In this document: positions 36,332-46,277 of the stretch, in pieces
Layout of the letters: each line of letters starts with the position of its first letter
How positions within the stretch are numbered: the first letter of the stretch is position 1
Source of the DNA: CBDBBY01 sp965203215
Lineage (GTDB): Bacteria > Pseudomonadota > Alphaproteobacteria > Rhodobacterales > Rhodobacteraceae
Direction: 5' to 3'
Assembly: GCA_965203215.1 (NCBI GenBank)
Contig: CBDBBY010000001.1
Location: forward strand, 2,542,001 to 2,606,000
Length of the DNA stretch: 64,000 nt
Translations under genes and position numbers: made by a program
The notes under the pieces: generated by a model
What the model was told of the DNA's origin: nothing
Databases searched by the model: none
Seen by the model: the letters and a program-made list of their open reading frames with translations, nothing else

Positions 36332-37074
36332 TTTTCACCGTATGCTCCTTCTCCGCCCGCCGCGCCGGGATCTTCGTGAAGCACCAGCGGCGACGCGAAA
36401 CTCAGGGGACCTCTCGCGCCTTTGCGCGCCCTGATCAGAAATCGCGAAGCGGGACGTCCGATTCTCGGATAGAGCGGCTTTACGTCGATTGAGCCTGCTC
36501 TTTCGCGGATTGCGGACATGAACTCCGGAAAGCGGCCCGGCGGAAGGACCATGGTCAGCTCCCCTTCCGGGCGAAGGCGCCGAAGGGCGCAATCGACCCA
36601 CAACTCCAGCGGCACGCTCTCGTGCCGCGCTGAACGGCGGCCGCCATCCGGGGATTGCAGCCCTTCATCCGCAGGGAAAAAAGGCGGATTCGCCATCACG
36701 TGATCGAAGCTCATCCCCTTGAGTCCGGCAGGCGGATTTGCGACGCTTCCCAAAACAAGGGTGAGTGGCTGCCCGGCGGCCTCCGAATTCCGTCGCGCCA
36801 GATCGGCATATTCCGGCAAGATCTCCAGACCGACGACCGACAGTTCCGGAACTCGTCTGCATAGGCAAAGAATCGAGACGCCGGCGCCGCATCCGAGTTC
36901 CAATACCGACTGCCCCGGCTCGGCCGGCACGGCCGCGGCCAGCATCACGGAATCGATCCCTGCCCGATAGCCGCGCCGCGGCTGGAAAGTCCGCACGGCC
37001 CCGCCGAGAAAGGAATCGAGAGTGAGTTCGCGCGCCTCGAACGCGGACTCAGGATTCTGGAACCTCGATTCCAT
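36289..37074 (-). CDS. tRNA1(Val) adenine-37 N6-methyltransferase-like protein
   Basis: 261 residues with a Rossmann methyltransferase fold: GYRAGIDSVMLAAAVPAEPG, SAM motif VLELGCGAGVSILCL, and the amino-methylase motif FDHVMANPPFF. This matches TrmN6/YfiC, which modifies A37 of tRNA1(Val). The substrate is assigned by family only. Its start overlaps the DUF2007 gene by 26 bp and its end lies in the duplicated target of the IS1634 element. Confidence 0.85.
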   Translation of the reverse strand: MESRFQNPESAFEARELTLDSFLGGAVRTFQPRRGYRAGIDSVMLAAAVPAEPGQSVLELGCGAGVSILCLCRRVPELSVVGLEILPEYADLARRNSEAAGQPLTLVLGSVANPPAGLKGMSFDHVMANPPFFPADEGLQSPDGGRRSARHESVPLELWVDCALRRLRPEGELTMVLPPGRFPEFMSAIRERAGSIDVKPLYPRIGRPASRFLIRARKGARGPLSFASPLVLHEDPGAAGGEGAYGEKTEALLRSPAALEF

Positions 37075-37267
37075 TGTCCTGAAGCACCCGGCGAGCGCGG
37101 TAGTGATCTTTGTCTGCCACCATCATCCGCCGAGGCAGAACTCCGATGGATCCTTCGAGCACGCTCATGTGGACGTCCAGCACGAACGGGGCTATACCTT
37201 CGCCTTCAAGCAGCGCTGTCGCGCATGCGATTATGGTTGGATCGTTGGTTCGCAGCAATTCCTTCAT
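37049..37267 (-). CDS. DUF2007 protein
   Basis: 72 residues: MKELLRTNDPTIIACATALL, VLDVHMSVLEGSIGVLPRRM, VADKDHYRARRVL. This is the GlnB-like small DUF2007 fold, proposed to have a signalling role. It overlaps the methyltransferase and is divergent from the polyprenyl synthase gene. Confidence 0.85.
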   Translation of the reverse strand: MKELLRTNDPTIIACATALLEGEGIAPFVLDVHMSVLEGSIGVLPRRMMVADKDHYRARRVLQDNGIEVPES

Positions 37268-37331
37268 TCCCGTCCCCTAACAGCCGCAGCCGCCTTTTGT
37301 CGAGAATGGCAGACTGCCGACCGCGAGCAAG

Positions 37332-38324
37332 ATGCGCAATCCATCAGATCCACTTGCAGTACTCTCCCAAGCGCTGAAAGACGATCTTGACGAAGTCGAG
37401 GGGCTGATCCGGGAGCGGGCGGATTCACTGCACGCGGAACGGATCGGGCGAATCGGCGACCACATCTTCGGCTCGGGCGGGAAACGCATCCGGCCGGTGC
37501 TCGCTTTGGCCGCCGCGAAGCTGCTCGGCTATTCGGGAGACGATCACGTGCTGCTCGCAGCGGCGGTCGAATTCATCCACACGGCCACGCTTCTTCACGA
37601 CGACGTCGTCGATGAAAGCTCGCAGCGGCGCGGGCGTCCGACGGCGAACCTCCTTTGGGACAACAAATCGTCCGTTCTGGTCGGCGATTATTTTTTTGCC
37701 CGATCGTTTCAACTCATGGTCAAGACCGGGAGCCAAGCGGCCTTGACCGTCCTGGCGGACGCATCCGCCACGATCGCGGAAGCGGAAGTCATGCAGCTGG
37801 CCGCCGAACGCGACATTCGCGTCGGCGAGGAGCACTATCTCAAAATCATCAACGGCAAAACCGCCGCCCTTTTCATGGCCGCGGCCCGGTCGGGCGCCTT
37901 GGTGACCGGAGGAAGCCGCGACGAGGTGGAAGCCTTGGGAGCTTACGGAGCTTCTCTTGGAATCGCATTTCAGATCGCGGACGATTTTCTCGATTACTCC
38001 GGGTCGGCCGAATCGTTGGGCAAAAATGTCGGGGATGATTTCCGCGAGCGGAAAGTCACGCTTCCCGTCATAAAGTCCATCGCCAAGGCGGACGCCGAGG
38101 AGCGCGATTTCTGGGACCGAACGATCGGTCGCGGCGAGCAGGCCGACGGGGATTTCGAGCGCGCCCGATCGTTTCTCGCGCGAAGCGGCAGCATCGAAGC
38201 GGCTCGGGCGGACGCCCTGAGCTGGTCGAATGCAGCATGCGAGGCGCTCGAGCCGCTGCCGGCGACCCCCTATCGGGACATGCTGAAAGATCTCGCCGCG
38301 TTCACGGTGTCGCGCGAGGCGTGA
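37332..38324 (+). CDS. Long-chain polyprenyl diphosphate synthase
   Basis: 330 residues of the trans-prenyltransferase family, likely making the octa- to decaprenyl tail of ubiquinone. The first Asp-rich motif is in TATLLHDDVVDESSQRRG and the second in IAFQIADDFLDYSGS. GSGGKRIRPVLALAAAKLLG carries the IPP-binding residues. Chain length cannot be fixed by eye; bulky residues before the first motif would decide it. It is convergent with ispE. Confidence 0.92.
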   Translation: MRNPSDPLAVLSQALKDDLDEVEGLIRERADSLHAERIGRIGDHIFGSGGKRIRPVLALAAAKLLGYSGDDHVLLAAAVEFIHTATLLHDDVVDESSQRRGRPTANLLWDNKSSVLVGDYFFARSFQLMVKTGSQAALTVLADASATIAEAEVMQLAAERDIRVGEEHYLKIINGKTAALFMAAARSGALVTGGSRDEVEALGAYGASLGIAFQIADDFLDYSGSAESLGKNVGDDFRERKVTLPVIKSIAKADAEERDFWDRTIGRGEQADGDFERARSFLARSGSIEAARADALSWSNAACEALEPLPATPYRDMLKDLAAFTVSREA

Positions 38325-38329
38325 ACCGT

Positions 38330-39148
38330 TCAGGTCTCAGTCGCGACAACCCACCATCCGGGATTCAGAGCGCGGATATCCTCGGCCGCCGCATGCGCTT
38401 GATCGCCGGTTTCGAATATCCCGAAACACGCCGCGCCGGATCCCGACATGCGGGCCAGCCGACAGCCCGCACGGTCGCGAATTCCGCTCAGCACGCAGCC
38501 GACGGCAGGCAGCAGATTTAGCGCAGCCGATTCCAGATCGTTCCTCTGCCTTGCCAGCCAGTACAGCCATGTGTCCCTGGATCCGTCTCGCGGAAGCCGC
38601 TCAAGAGGCGGATTGACGGAATTTTCCAATGCGGCGAACACCTCTTTCGTGGAAAGCGGAACTCCCGGGCTGACCAGAATGATCGGAAAACCCGGCAGCC
38701 GATCCAAAGGGAGCACCTGCTCTCCCTCACCCTGAACTCTCGCATTCCTGCCGAAGAGACAAACCGGAATGTCGGATCCCAAATTCATGATTTCATCGGA
38801 GCTTGGCAGCGGGCTTTCCCGCAAGCGTGACAAAGAGCAAAGGACGGCTGCCGCGTCGGCGGAGCCTCCGCCAAGTCCGGCCGCGACCGGGATGCGTTTC
38901 ACCAATGAGATGCGATATCCGTCGGAGCGGTCAAAAAGCTCGGCGGCGCGCAGCGCCAAGTTCGACGACCCTTTCGGAACGGACGAAGCCATAGGGCCGG
39001 TCACATTCAAAATTCGTCCGCAGTCGCTTTCGACTTCGACCGAATCTCCGAATTTCGCGAATGAGACGATGCTGTCCAGCAAATGGCGGCCGCGGGTCGA
39101 GCGTCCGACGGAATGGAGAGCCAGATTGACCTTGGCCCGAGCGATCAA
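38330..39148 (-). CDS. ispE: 4-diphosphocytidyl-2-C-methyl-D-erythritol kinase
   Basis: MEP-pathway GHMP kinase. The ATP motif PVAAGLGGGSADAAAVL is intact; the N-terminus IARAKVNLALHSVGRSTRG and the C-terminal ARMSGSGAACFGIF are typical. The start chosen is a TTG (39148) directly after the TPR gene's stop, giving 272 residues. No ATG lies nearby in frame, so translation is probably coupled to the upstream gene. Two other MEP genes (ispH, and this one) are in the window but unlinked. Confidence 0.88.
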   Translation of the reverse strand: MIARAKVNLALHSVGRSTRGRHLLDSIVSFAKFGDSVEVESDCGRILNVTGPMASSVPKGSSNLALRAAELFDRSDGYRISLVKRIPVAAGLGGGSADAAAVLCSLSRLRESPLPSSDEIMNLGSDIPVCLFGRNARVQGEGEQVLPLDRLPGFPIILVSPGVPLSTKEVFAALENSVNPPLERLPRDGSRDTWLYWLARQRNDLESAALNLLPAVGCVLSGIRDRAGCRLARMSGSGAACFGIFETGDQAHAAAEDIRALNPGWWVVATET

Positions 39149-39149
39149 T

Positions 39150-40862
39150 TCAATTCGCGGCCGCTTCGCCGGACGATTCAGCGGTCTCCGCCCGCGCCGC
39201 GTCCAGACCGACCTCGAGCTTGCGCCCGATCCGCTCCTTGTATTCGTCGTCGGGATCGAACGACAAAGCCCGGCGCCATTGGAATTCCGCATCCCGCCGC
39301 CTGCCGACCTGCCAGTAGACGTCTCCCAGATGCTCGATGATTTCAGGTTCAGTAGGCTCGAGCTTCAAGGCTTTCTCCAGCTCGACAAGGGCTTCATCGT
39401 ATCGTCCGAGCAAGTAGAGAGCCCAGCCGAGTGAATCCACGAAAGCCCCGTTTTCGGGCTCGGCTTCGACCGCGATGCGTATCATCGCTTCCGCCTCGGC
39501 GATGTCGTCGTCCTCCATCAGCATCGAATAACCTAGATAGTTCAATATGTAAGGATACGAGGTCAGCCCCTCTGACAATTCGCGCGCCACATTCAGGTCG
39601 GCCTTGGCTTCCTCCCATCTTTCCAAGCGTTCAAGCGACATCCCTCTGTAAAAAAATGTATTCGCGTTTTCGGCGGTGCGTTCGGGCGATCTGGCAAGCG
39701 CATCGTCGTAAGCTTCGACAGCTTCGGCGTAGCGGGATTCGTAGCGATAGATATTTCCGAGCGCGACAGGAATTCGTTCGGTGTCCGGAAACTTCAATGC
39801 AATCATATCGAGGACCGCGATCGCGTCTTCAATGTCGCCTGCTCCATACAGAGCCTCGGCGCGTCCGATTCCCGCAGAAAGGCTCAATGGGTCGTCCTGG
39901 CCGATGCTCTCGTAGACCTTGGCCGCGAGAGCGTAGCTTTGGGCCGCTTCCAAATATTGCGCGGTGCGGAACTTGACGGCCGAATCCTCGCTGTCGACCA
40001 TCTCCGCGAACCTCATGACCAAAGCCGGCTGGATGTAAGTAACTTCGTCGTCGGACGCGATCAGTCGAGCGAACATGGTGATCGCCTCGACCATCCCGTC
40101 TTCCGGCTTAAACTCAAGATCGCCCGCGAAGCGTCCGAGCTCCTCAAGCTCGTTCAGATGCGCGCTGTTCAATTCCTGCACAAATCCGGATGTCCCGTCT
40201 CTTCCTCTCGAAAGCAGTCGTTCGGCGGCCTCGAGATCGCCCTGCCGCGCAAAAACTTTGGCGTACTGAATGTAGAATTCATCCGAGAACGTCGAAGGAT
40301 CCAACTCAATTGCTTCGAATGTTTCCGCGGCCGGTTCAACATCGCCGGCCGCGAACTGCGCCAGCCCGCGATGGAAATTCATGATTTCCGCGAGGTATTC
40401 CTGCTCGAACTCTTTGCCGAAAACCTCGAGAGCCGCGTCCGTGTTGCCCGCGCCTACGTGGAGCCATCCCCGGAGCAGGTCCCCAAGAAACAGGTTGCCG
40501 AACATTGCGGCCTGGTGCAGCTCCAATGCAGACTCAAAATCCCCGGCGCGCACCTCGTCGACAATGAGCGTCAGCCATATGAACGGATCGGCTGCGCCAT
40601 TTTCGTTCAAGCTTCGAGCGGCTGCGACCGCCTGATCGAATTCCCCGGCGATGACAAAAACCTGATGTGCGGCTGAAAGCAGGTCGAGATTGTTCGGATC
40701 TGCCTCGATGGCCTCTTCGAAATATTGCGCCGACTGAATGTAGTCGCCTGTCGATGCCGAATACCTGGCTTTAAAAAATGCGCCGAAATTCGGCTCATCC
40801 GCGTCCGCTGCAGAAGCCGAAATCAGCGCTGTCGCCGAGACCAGCAGCGTCGTAACTCGCAT
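39150..40862 (-). CDS. Secreted TPR-repeat protein
   Basis: 570 residues. An N-terminal signal peptide (MRVTTLLVSATALISASAAD) is followed by tandem tetratricopeptide units, for example DYIQSAQYFEEAIEADPNNL and RYDEALVELEKALKLEPTEP. The C-terminus is rich in Ala and Glu. Likely a periplasmic scaffold protein. It precedes ispE. An upstream start at 40895 would put 11 residues before the signal peptide and is less likely. Confidence 0.88.
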   Translation of the reverse strand: MRVTTLLVSATALISASAADADEPNFGAFFKARYSASTGDYIQSAQYFEEAIEADPNNLDLLSAAHQVFVIAGEFDQAVAAARSLNENGAADPFIWLTLIVDEVRAGDFESALELHQAAMFGNLFLGDLLRGWLHVGAGNTDAALEVFGKEFEQEYLAEIMNFHRGLAQFAAGDVEPAAETFEAIELDPSTFSDEFYIQYAKVFARQGDLEAAERLLSRGRDGTSGFVQELNSAHLNELEELGRFAGDLEFKPEDGMVEAITMFARLIASDDEVTYIQPALVMRFAEMVDSEDSAVKFRTAQYLEAAQSYALAAKVYESIGQDDPLSLSAGIGRAEALYGAGDIEDAIAVLDMIALKFPDTERIPVALGNIYRYESRYAEAVEAYDDALARSPERTAENANTFFYRGMSLERLERWEEAKADLNVARELSEGLTSYPYILNYLGYSMLMEDDDIAEAEAMIRIAVEAEPENGAFVDSLGWALYLLGRYDEALVELEKALKLEPTEPEIIEHLGDVYWQVGRRRDAEFQWRRALSFDPDDEYKERIGRKLEVGLDAARAETAESSGEAAAN

Positions 40863-40979
40863 TAGGGTTGCGCTGAACAACAAGATATCCTCCATTGGCC
40901 GCGAAGGTTCTATTGCGGGCTTGCTCCGACCGCAACTTCCTAACCGAAATGTGTACGAAGCCGATCTTCCGCGTTCCGA

Positions 40980-42635
40980 TCACATGTTGGGATATGTCGG
41001 ACCGTCGCCGCCTTGAGGCGTGCGCCACTCGATGTTCTGCGCCGGATCCTTGATGTCGCAAGTCTTGCAGTGGACGCAGTTCACGGCGTTGATGGTGAAT
41101 CGCGGACCGACTTCGTCATTTCCTTCGACGATTTCGTATACCCCGGCGGGACAATATCGCTGCGCCGGCTCGGCGTATCTCGGCAGATTTTCGGCAACCG
41201 GCACTTTCGGATCGATCAGGTGAAGATGCACCGGCTGGCTTTCGTCGTGATTGGTTCCGGAGTAGGCCACATTCGTGAGCCTCTCGAAGCTCAGAATCCC
41301 GTCAGGCTTCGGATAGTCGATGGACTCGCAGTCCGCTGCATCCGCAGTGCACTCGGCATCGGTCTTTCCGTGCTTCATCGTTCCAAGGGGATTCCATCCG
41401 GTCAAATTCGCGACCCACATGTCGAAGCCGCCCAGAACGAACGACGCCGCGAATCCTCTGTTTGACCAGAGCGGCTTGACGTTTCGCACTCGCTTGAGAT
41501 CCGCCCCTATCGCGCCGCCGCGCACGGCGTTTTCATATTCCGCCAGCTCATCGCCCGAGCGCCCGTCCGCGATCGCGGCGCAAGCCGCCTCCGCGGCGGC
41601 GATTCCGCTCAGCATGGCGTTGTGATTTCCCTTTATGCGCGGCAGATTGACGAGACCGGCGGCGCAGCCGACCAGGACTCCTCCGGGGAACGCAAGTTTC
41701 GGAATCGACTGCCACCCGCCTTCCGTGATCGCCCGGGCTCCGTAGGCGGCCCTCCGTCCGCCTTCCAACAGTTCGGCGATCAACGGGTGATGCTTGAATC
41801 GCTGGAACTCCATGTAGGGATAGAGATGAGGATTCACGTAGTTCAAGTGCACGACGAATCCGATGCTGACTTGGTTGTTCTCCATGTGGTAGACGAACGA
41901 TCCGCCGCCTGCGTTGGAGCCGAGCGGCCATCCCGCCGTGTGGACGACTTTTCCCGGCTTGTGCTTCTCCGGATCGATGTCCCAGATCTCTTTCATCCCA
42001 AGTCCGAATTTCGGCGCGTCGGAATCGTCGGCCAATCCGAATTTCGCTATGGCCTTCTTGGTGAGCGATCCTCGCGCGCCTTCGCAAAGGAGCACGTACT
42101 TGCCGCGCACCTCCATGCCGGGCTCGTACGACGGCCCCGGCGTGCCGTCGCGGCCCAGTCCGAACTCGCCCGCCACGACGCCTGCCAGCTCTCCGCCTTC
42201 GCCGAAGACCAATTCGGAGCAGGACATTCCCGGATAGATTTCGACCTCCATCTCTTCCGCCCGTTCCGCGAGCCACCGGCAGACGTTCGCCATGGAAACC
42301 ACGAAGCAGCCGTGGTTGCTCATCAAAGGAGGCATCGGGAAATTGGGAATGCGGATCTGCCCGGCGGGACCGAGCAGATAGAAACTGTCGTCGGTGACCG
42401 GAACCCGGACCGGCGAGTCGCCTTCGCGCCACTTCGGGAGCAGCGCATCCAATCCGACCGGGTCCAGCACCGCGCCGGAAAGGATATGGGCGCCGACTTC
42501 CGATCCTTTTTCAAGAACGCAAACCTCGAGGTCGGCGTTCAGTTGCTTCAACCGTATCGCAGCCGACAGGCCCGCTGGACCCGCGCCGACGATCACAACG
42601 TCGAACTCCATCGCTTCCCGTTCGGCAGACGTCAT
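40980..42635 (-). CDS. Electron-transfer flavoprotein-ubiquinone oxidoreductase
   Basis: 551 residues. It passes electrons from ETF (fatty-acid, amino-acid and one-carbon oxidation) to ubiquinone at the inner membrane. FAD motif VVIVGAGPAGLSAAIRLKQL, AHILSGAVLDP, the quinone-binding helix region and the 4Fe-4S cysteines near the C-terminus (RYCPAGVYE, NCVHCKTCDIKDP) are present. No ETF genes are adjacent. Confidence 0.95.
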   Translation of the reverse strand: MTSAEREAMEFDVVIVGAGPAGLSAAIRLKQLNADLEVCVLEKGSEVGAHILSGAVLDPVGLDALLPKWREGDSPVRVPVTDDSFYLLGPAGQIRIPNFPMPPLMSNHGCFVVSMANVCRWLAERAEEMEVEIYPGMSCSELVFGEGGELAGVVAGEFGLGRDGTPGPSYEPGMEVRGKYVLLCEGARGSLTKKAIAKFGLADDSDAPKFGLGMKEIWDIDPEKHKPGKVVHTAGWPLGSNAGGGSFVYHMENNQVSIGFVVHLNYVNPHLYPYMEFQRFKHHPLIAELLEGGRRAAYGARAITEGGWQSIPKLAFPGGVLVGCAAGLVNLPRIKGNHNAMLSGIAAAEAACAAIADGRSGDELAEYENAVRGGAIGADLKRVRNVKPLWSNRGFAASFVLGGFDMWVANLTGWNPLGTMKHGKTDAECTADAADCESIDYPKPDGILSFERLTNVAYSGTNHDESQPVHLHLIDPKVPVAENLPRYAEPAQRYCPAGVYEIVEGNDEVGPRFTINAVNCVHCKTCDIKDPAQNIEWRTPQGGDGPTYPNM

Positions 42636-42886
42636 GTCAAATCCTTTCGCATCCTCTCGGACCCTTCTTGAACAACGGAATATCTGATTGATTGATCAAC
42701 CGTCAATCGCGGGAGCCGCCGCCACGAGCATGCGGAGCGCCGAATTCATTTATGCAACGACGAATTCGGCAGCCTCGGGTCCTATTGACTTGCTGCGAAT
42801 TAGAATCATTAAATGCCGCGATGTTGAAACGGCGGCCCGACGTCCGGCGGCCGAAGGAGTATGATATGGCAACGGGATCTTCGTAA

Positions 42887-43399
42887 ATGGCGGTTGATGC
42901 AGCCAGTTCCGGGCTGAGCGCGGATTCAGCGAACAAAATTCTGATGACCGCCACAGGCTTCAAAGAGATCGACGGAGAGCTCAGGCATTTGAAAAGCGTC
43001 GTGAGGCCCGGGATTATCCAAGCGATCGCCGAAGCCCGGAGTCACGGCGACCTCTCCGAGAATGCGGAATACCACGCGGCCCGTGAACAGCAGAGCATGA
43101 CAGAGGGGCGCATCAAGAAGCTGAGCGCGATCATCGGTCGCGCGGAAGTCGTCGACGTCTCCAAGCTGAGCGGCCCGATCAAATTCGGCGCGACCGTCAC
43201 GATCGAGAATGACGAGACCGGCAAGCAGGTCACCTACCAGATCGTCAGCGAGGCGGAGGCCAATATCGAAAATGGACTCATCAATTTGCATTCTCCGTTG
43301 GCGCGGGCAATGATCGGCAAGGATGTCGATGATTACTTCGAAGTCAGAGTGCCCGGCGGCGTGCGAAGCTATACGATATTGCAGGTCGAATACATCTGA
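42887..43399 (+). CDS. greA: Transcription elongation factor GreA
   Basis: Rescues backtracked RNA polymerase by stimulating transcript cleavage. The coiled coil tip carries the acidic GDLSENAEYHAAREQQ. The C-terminal FKBP-like part is GATVTIENDETG to PGGVRSYTILQVEYI. The first ~19 residues are an extra extension; a start at MTATGFKEID (42944) would give a shorter protein, and the usual family start lies close to NKILMTATG. Upstream 250 bp should hold its promoter. Confidence 0.93.
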   Translation: MAVDAASSGLSADSANKILMTATGFKEIDGELRHLKSVVRPGIIQAIAEARSHGDLSENAEYHAAREQQSMTEGRIKKLSAIIGRAEVVDVSKLSGPIKFGATVTIENDETGKQVTYQIVSEAEANIENGLINLHSPLARAMIGKDVDDYFEVRVPGGVRSYTILQVEYI

Positions 43400-43425
43400 A
43401 GCATTGCAAACCCGAGCGACGGACG

Positions 43426-44412
43426 ATGAAACAAGATCAAACTGAAACACACCAATCGCATGCCCGGGTCGGATTCGGCTCGGTCTTCAGAAATGCCATC
43501 GTGACATCTCTGGCGATCATACTAAGCGCTCTGTGGGCAGGCTTCGCGATAATCGTCCTCTTAGACAGACAAACAGTGATCGGCCTCAATGTGGATGCGG
43601 ATACGCTGCGCAACGCGGTGACGCTGATCGGTCCGATTTTGCTGATCTGGCTCGCCGCGGCGTATTTCGGGTCATCGCGCAACACTCGCGACCACATCTG
43701 GGCGCTTCATTCCGAACTGAACTCGCTGCGTGAAAGTCTCCAGCCGGAGGCGCAGCGCGAAGAAGACGCATTTCAAGAAGAATCTCTCTACCCGCACGCC
43801 GAATCCGAGGAGCATGCCGAACTCGAGTCGCCCGCTGAAACCGAGTCTTCGACCGAATCTTACGAACCTGACACGCCTTTGGCCTCCGATGCCGAATCCG
43901 AGGCGCAACCGGAGGCCGCGGAACCGGAATATGCAGTTCGCATAAGCCTGCCGCTCGATACTTTGATCCGGGCATTGAGTTTCGCGGACCACGAAGACGA
44001 CACGGAAGGCTTTGAGGCCGTTGACCGCGCCATGGACGATGAAGCGACCGCAAAGCTGCTTGAGGCATCGCAAGACGTTTTGCATCGGCTTTCCGCGCTC
44101 GATATTTTTGTGGACAATCTGACGCTCGACATCGCGCAGCCTGATGTTTGGCGTTTTCATGCCGCAAACGCGAACAAAAGCGAGATCGCGACGCTTGGCG
44201 CGGTCGCGGAAACGGACGTTTTGGGACTTGTTGCCAACCTTGTCGAACAGGACGAGCAATTCAGTGAATGCGCGCAGAACCTGGTCGATCAAGTGAATGA
44301 TCAAATGATGGGCATAATCGGCGACGCGGATGCCGATCAGGTCGCGGCTTTCGCGAACAGCAGAACCATCCGCGCTTTCATCCTGCTCGGAAACATTCAT
44401 TCGGATTCCTGA
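43426..44412 (+). CDS. Hypothetical two-helix membrane protein with acidic linker
   Basis: I do not recognise a family. The 328 residues contain two transmembrane helices near 25-50 (AIVTSLAIILSALWAGFAII) and 65-80 (TLIGPILLIWLAAAYF). A stretch of ~80 residues made largely of Glu, Ser, Ala and Pro follows, then a folded-looking C-terminal domain (IRALSFADHEDDTEGFEAVD and onward). It begins 26 bp after greA and is probably co-transcribed with it. Confidence 0.7.
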   Translation: MKQDQTETHQSHARVGFGSVFRNAIVTSLAIILSALWAGFAIIVLLDRQTVIGLNVDADTLRNAVTLIGPILLIWLAAAYFGSSRNTRDHIWALHSELNSLRESLQPEAQREEDAFQEESLYPHAESEEHAELESPAETESSTESYEPDTPLASDAESEAQPEAAEPEYAVRISLPLDTLIRALSFADHEDDTEGFEAVDRAMDDEATAKLLEASQDVLHRLSALDIFVDNLTLDIAQPDVWRFHAANANKSEIATLGAVAETDVLGLVANLVEQDEQFSECAQNLVDQVNDQMMGIIGDADADQVAAFANSRTIRAFILLGNIHSDS

Positions 44413-44454
44413 ACCGTCGCCGACCGCAGAAGGCGCGTAGAAAACCCCGCCCCG

Positions 44455-45711
44455 TCAAATGCCAAAACTTGAATACGGCAGGTAGCGCACGCGACTCCCC
44501 CGCCTGATTTGCGCCGCGCCATCCTCCAGCTCCACCAAGCCGCCAGACCAGGACAATCCTGTCGTCAACCCCGATCCCTCGGAACGGAACACTTCCGCTT
44601 CGGAGTCGCCGTTCAGCCGCGCCCTCAGGAATTCGCGCCGTCCGGCCTTTTTGTTTTTGTCGAATGCTGCGGGCACGAGGCACCCCCGAGGCACATGCCA
44701 CTCGCCGCCGGCCATGACGCGAAGCGCCGGGCGGGCGAATATCAATGCGCAAACGAACGCTGCCACGGGATTCCCCGGCAAGCCGAAAATTGGAACTCCG
44801 TTCCACAACGCCATCGCGAGCGGGCGTCCGGGCTTGACGGCGATTCTCCAAAAAGTCAGCTTGCCCTCGGCCGAAAGCAGCGCAGAGACATGGTCTTCGT
44901 CTCCGGTCGATGCGCCGCCTGTCGTGAGCATGGCATCGACCCGGCTCGCCCCGTCGTTCAACGCCGATCTGATCAACTTTCTTTCGTCGCCCAAGCAGCC
45001 CAGATCCACCGGCTCGAAGCCCCAACGCTCGACCAGAGAAAGAAGCATGGGCCGGTTCGCATCGTAAACCTGGTCGGGCGTCATCGACGATCCGACCGGG
45101 CGCAGTTCGCTTCCAGTCGAGAGGACGCCGACGCGAAGACGTCGCCAAACTTCCGCGAATTCGATTCCCGCCGCCGACATCGCTGCCAGATCCTGGGGCA
45201 GAACGACACGCCCTTCCTTGAGGATCAATTCGCCGTTCTTGAAATCCTCGCCTCGGCGGCGCGCGTTCGCGCCTTGCTTGGCCGGAGGCATGAACTCGAC
45301 ATGCCGACCGGAAACGGACGCAGCTTCATCGAGAACCACGGTGTCCGTTCCCGGCGGAAGCCTGCCTCCGGTGAGGACGCGCACGGCGATGCCGGGCTCC
45401 ACTTCGGCGGCATACGGATTCCCGGCGGCCGACTTTCCGTCCGCAAGTTCAAGCCGACAATTTGCGCCCGCAACCGGAACGTACGCGAATGCATATCCGT
45501 CGACAGCCGAATTGGTTGCCGCCGGGTTGTCTCTGTTCGCAATCGCAGGTCGAGCCAGAATTCGGCCCGAGCATTCCGCAACCGCCGATCTTTCGGTGCC
45601 GACGACCGGAGACAGTCGGGATTTCAGCCTATCCAGCGCTTCATCGACCGGCGTCCAATCAACGCCGGGCGGCAAGGCGAAGCAATCGTCCCTGAGCCTT
45701 TCATTCCCCAT
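44455..45711 (-). CDS. moeA: Molybdopterin molybdenumtransferase
   Basis: Inserts molybdenum into adenylated molybdopterin. 418 residues: DNPAATNSAVDGYAFA, GVLSTGSELRPVG, the active-site loop TTGGASTGDEDHVS and FGLPGNPVAAFVC. Four-domain layout intact. Same strand as mobB with 71 bp between, so it may be the end of the fdhD-mobA-mobB operon. Confidence 0.95.
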   Translation of the reverse strand: MGNERLRDDCFALPPGVDWTPVDEALDRLKSRLSPVVGTERSAVAECSGRILARPAIANRDNPAATNSAVDGYAFAYVPVAGANCRLELADGKSAAGNPYAAEVEPGIAVRVLTGGRLPPGTDTVVLDEAASVSGRHVEFMPPAKQGANARRRGEDFKNGELILKEGRVVLPQDLAAMSAAGIEFAEVWRRLRVGVLSTGSELRPVGSSMTPDQVYDANRPMLLSLVERWGFEPVDLGCLGDERKLIRSALNDGASRVDAMLTTGGASTGDEDHVSALLSAEGKLTFWRIAVKPGRPLAMALWNGVPIFGLPGNPVAAFVCALIFARPALRVMAGGEWHVPRGCLVPAAFDKNKKAGRREFLRARLNGDSEAEVFRSEGSGLTTGLSWSGGLVELEDGAAQIRRGSRVRYLPYSSFGI

Positions 45712-45782
45712 TCAGAATCCTTGGGCAGGGTTGTTCTTCAATGGACTCGGCAAATCTGCATGCTCCCTGCCGGGACAACGAT

Positions 45783-46277
45783 TCACAGTCCGACATGTTC
45801 GACTATGAAATCGGCAATCCCGCCGGTGTCGTCAATATCGAATGCCGGAAGCTTCGAGTCTTGAATCTCGCAGTCGCTGGCGACCGCGGCAATGGTCGCA
45901 TCCGAGACCGAAATATCCGGGCCGGGCGCGGCTTTCAGCCTGACCTCGATCTTCGGGTGCCGGGCGCTCTTGAAGCCCTCCACAATGACGATGTCGGAAG
46001 GCGCGAGCTTGCGCATCAGATCCTCCAAGCTCGGCTCTGATTCGTCGCCGAGCTCATGCATCAAAGCCCAGCGGCGCGATGACGCGAGCAGCACCTCTTT
46101 CGCGCCAGCCTGTCTGTGGCGATGGCTGTCCTTGCCCGGCTTGTCGACCTCGAAAGCATGATGGGCGTGCTTGACTGTCGACACGCGAAAGCCACGCGCG
46201 GCAAGCGCTTCGACCAGCCTGACGACCAGTCCGGTCTTGCCGGAATTCTTCCAGCCGACCACGCCGAAAACTTTCAT
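45783..46277 (-). CDS. mobB: Molybdopterin-guanine dinucleotide adapter MobB
   Basis: 164 residues with P-loop GVVGWKNSGKTGLVVRL, VSTVKHAHHAFEVDKPGKDS and SDIVIVEGFKS. It binds GTP and assists MobA. The start overlaps the mobA stop (ATGA). Confidence 0.92.
   Translation of the reverse strand: MKVFGVVGWKNSGKTGLVVRLVEALAARGFRVSTVKHAHHAFEVDKPGKDSHRHRQAGAKEVLLASSRRWALMHELGDESEPSLEDLMRKLAPSDIVIVEGFKSARHPKIEVRLKAAPGPDISVSDATIAAVASDCEIQDSKLPAFDIDDTGGIADFIVEHVGL

Noticed and set aside
42780..42815. Candidate greA promoter around TTGACT
   Set aside because: No good -10 box at 16-18 bp; kept only as part of an upstream region.
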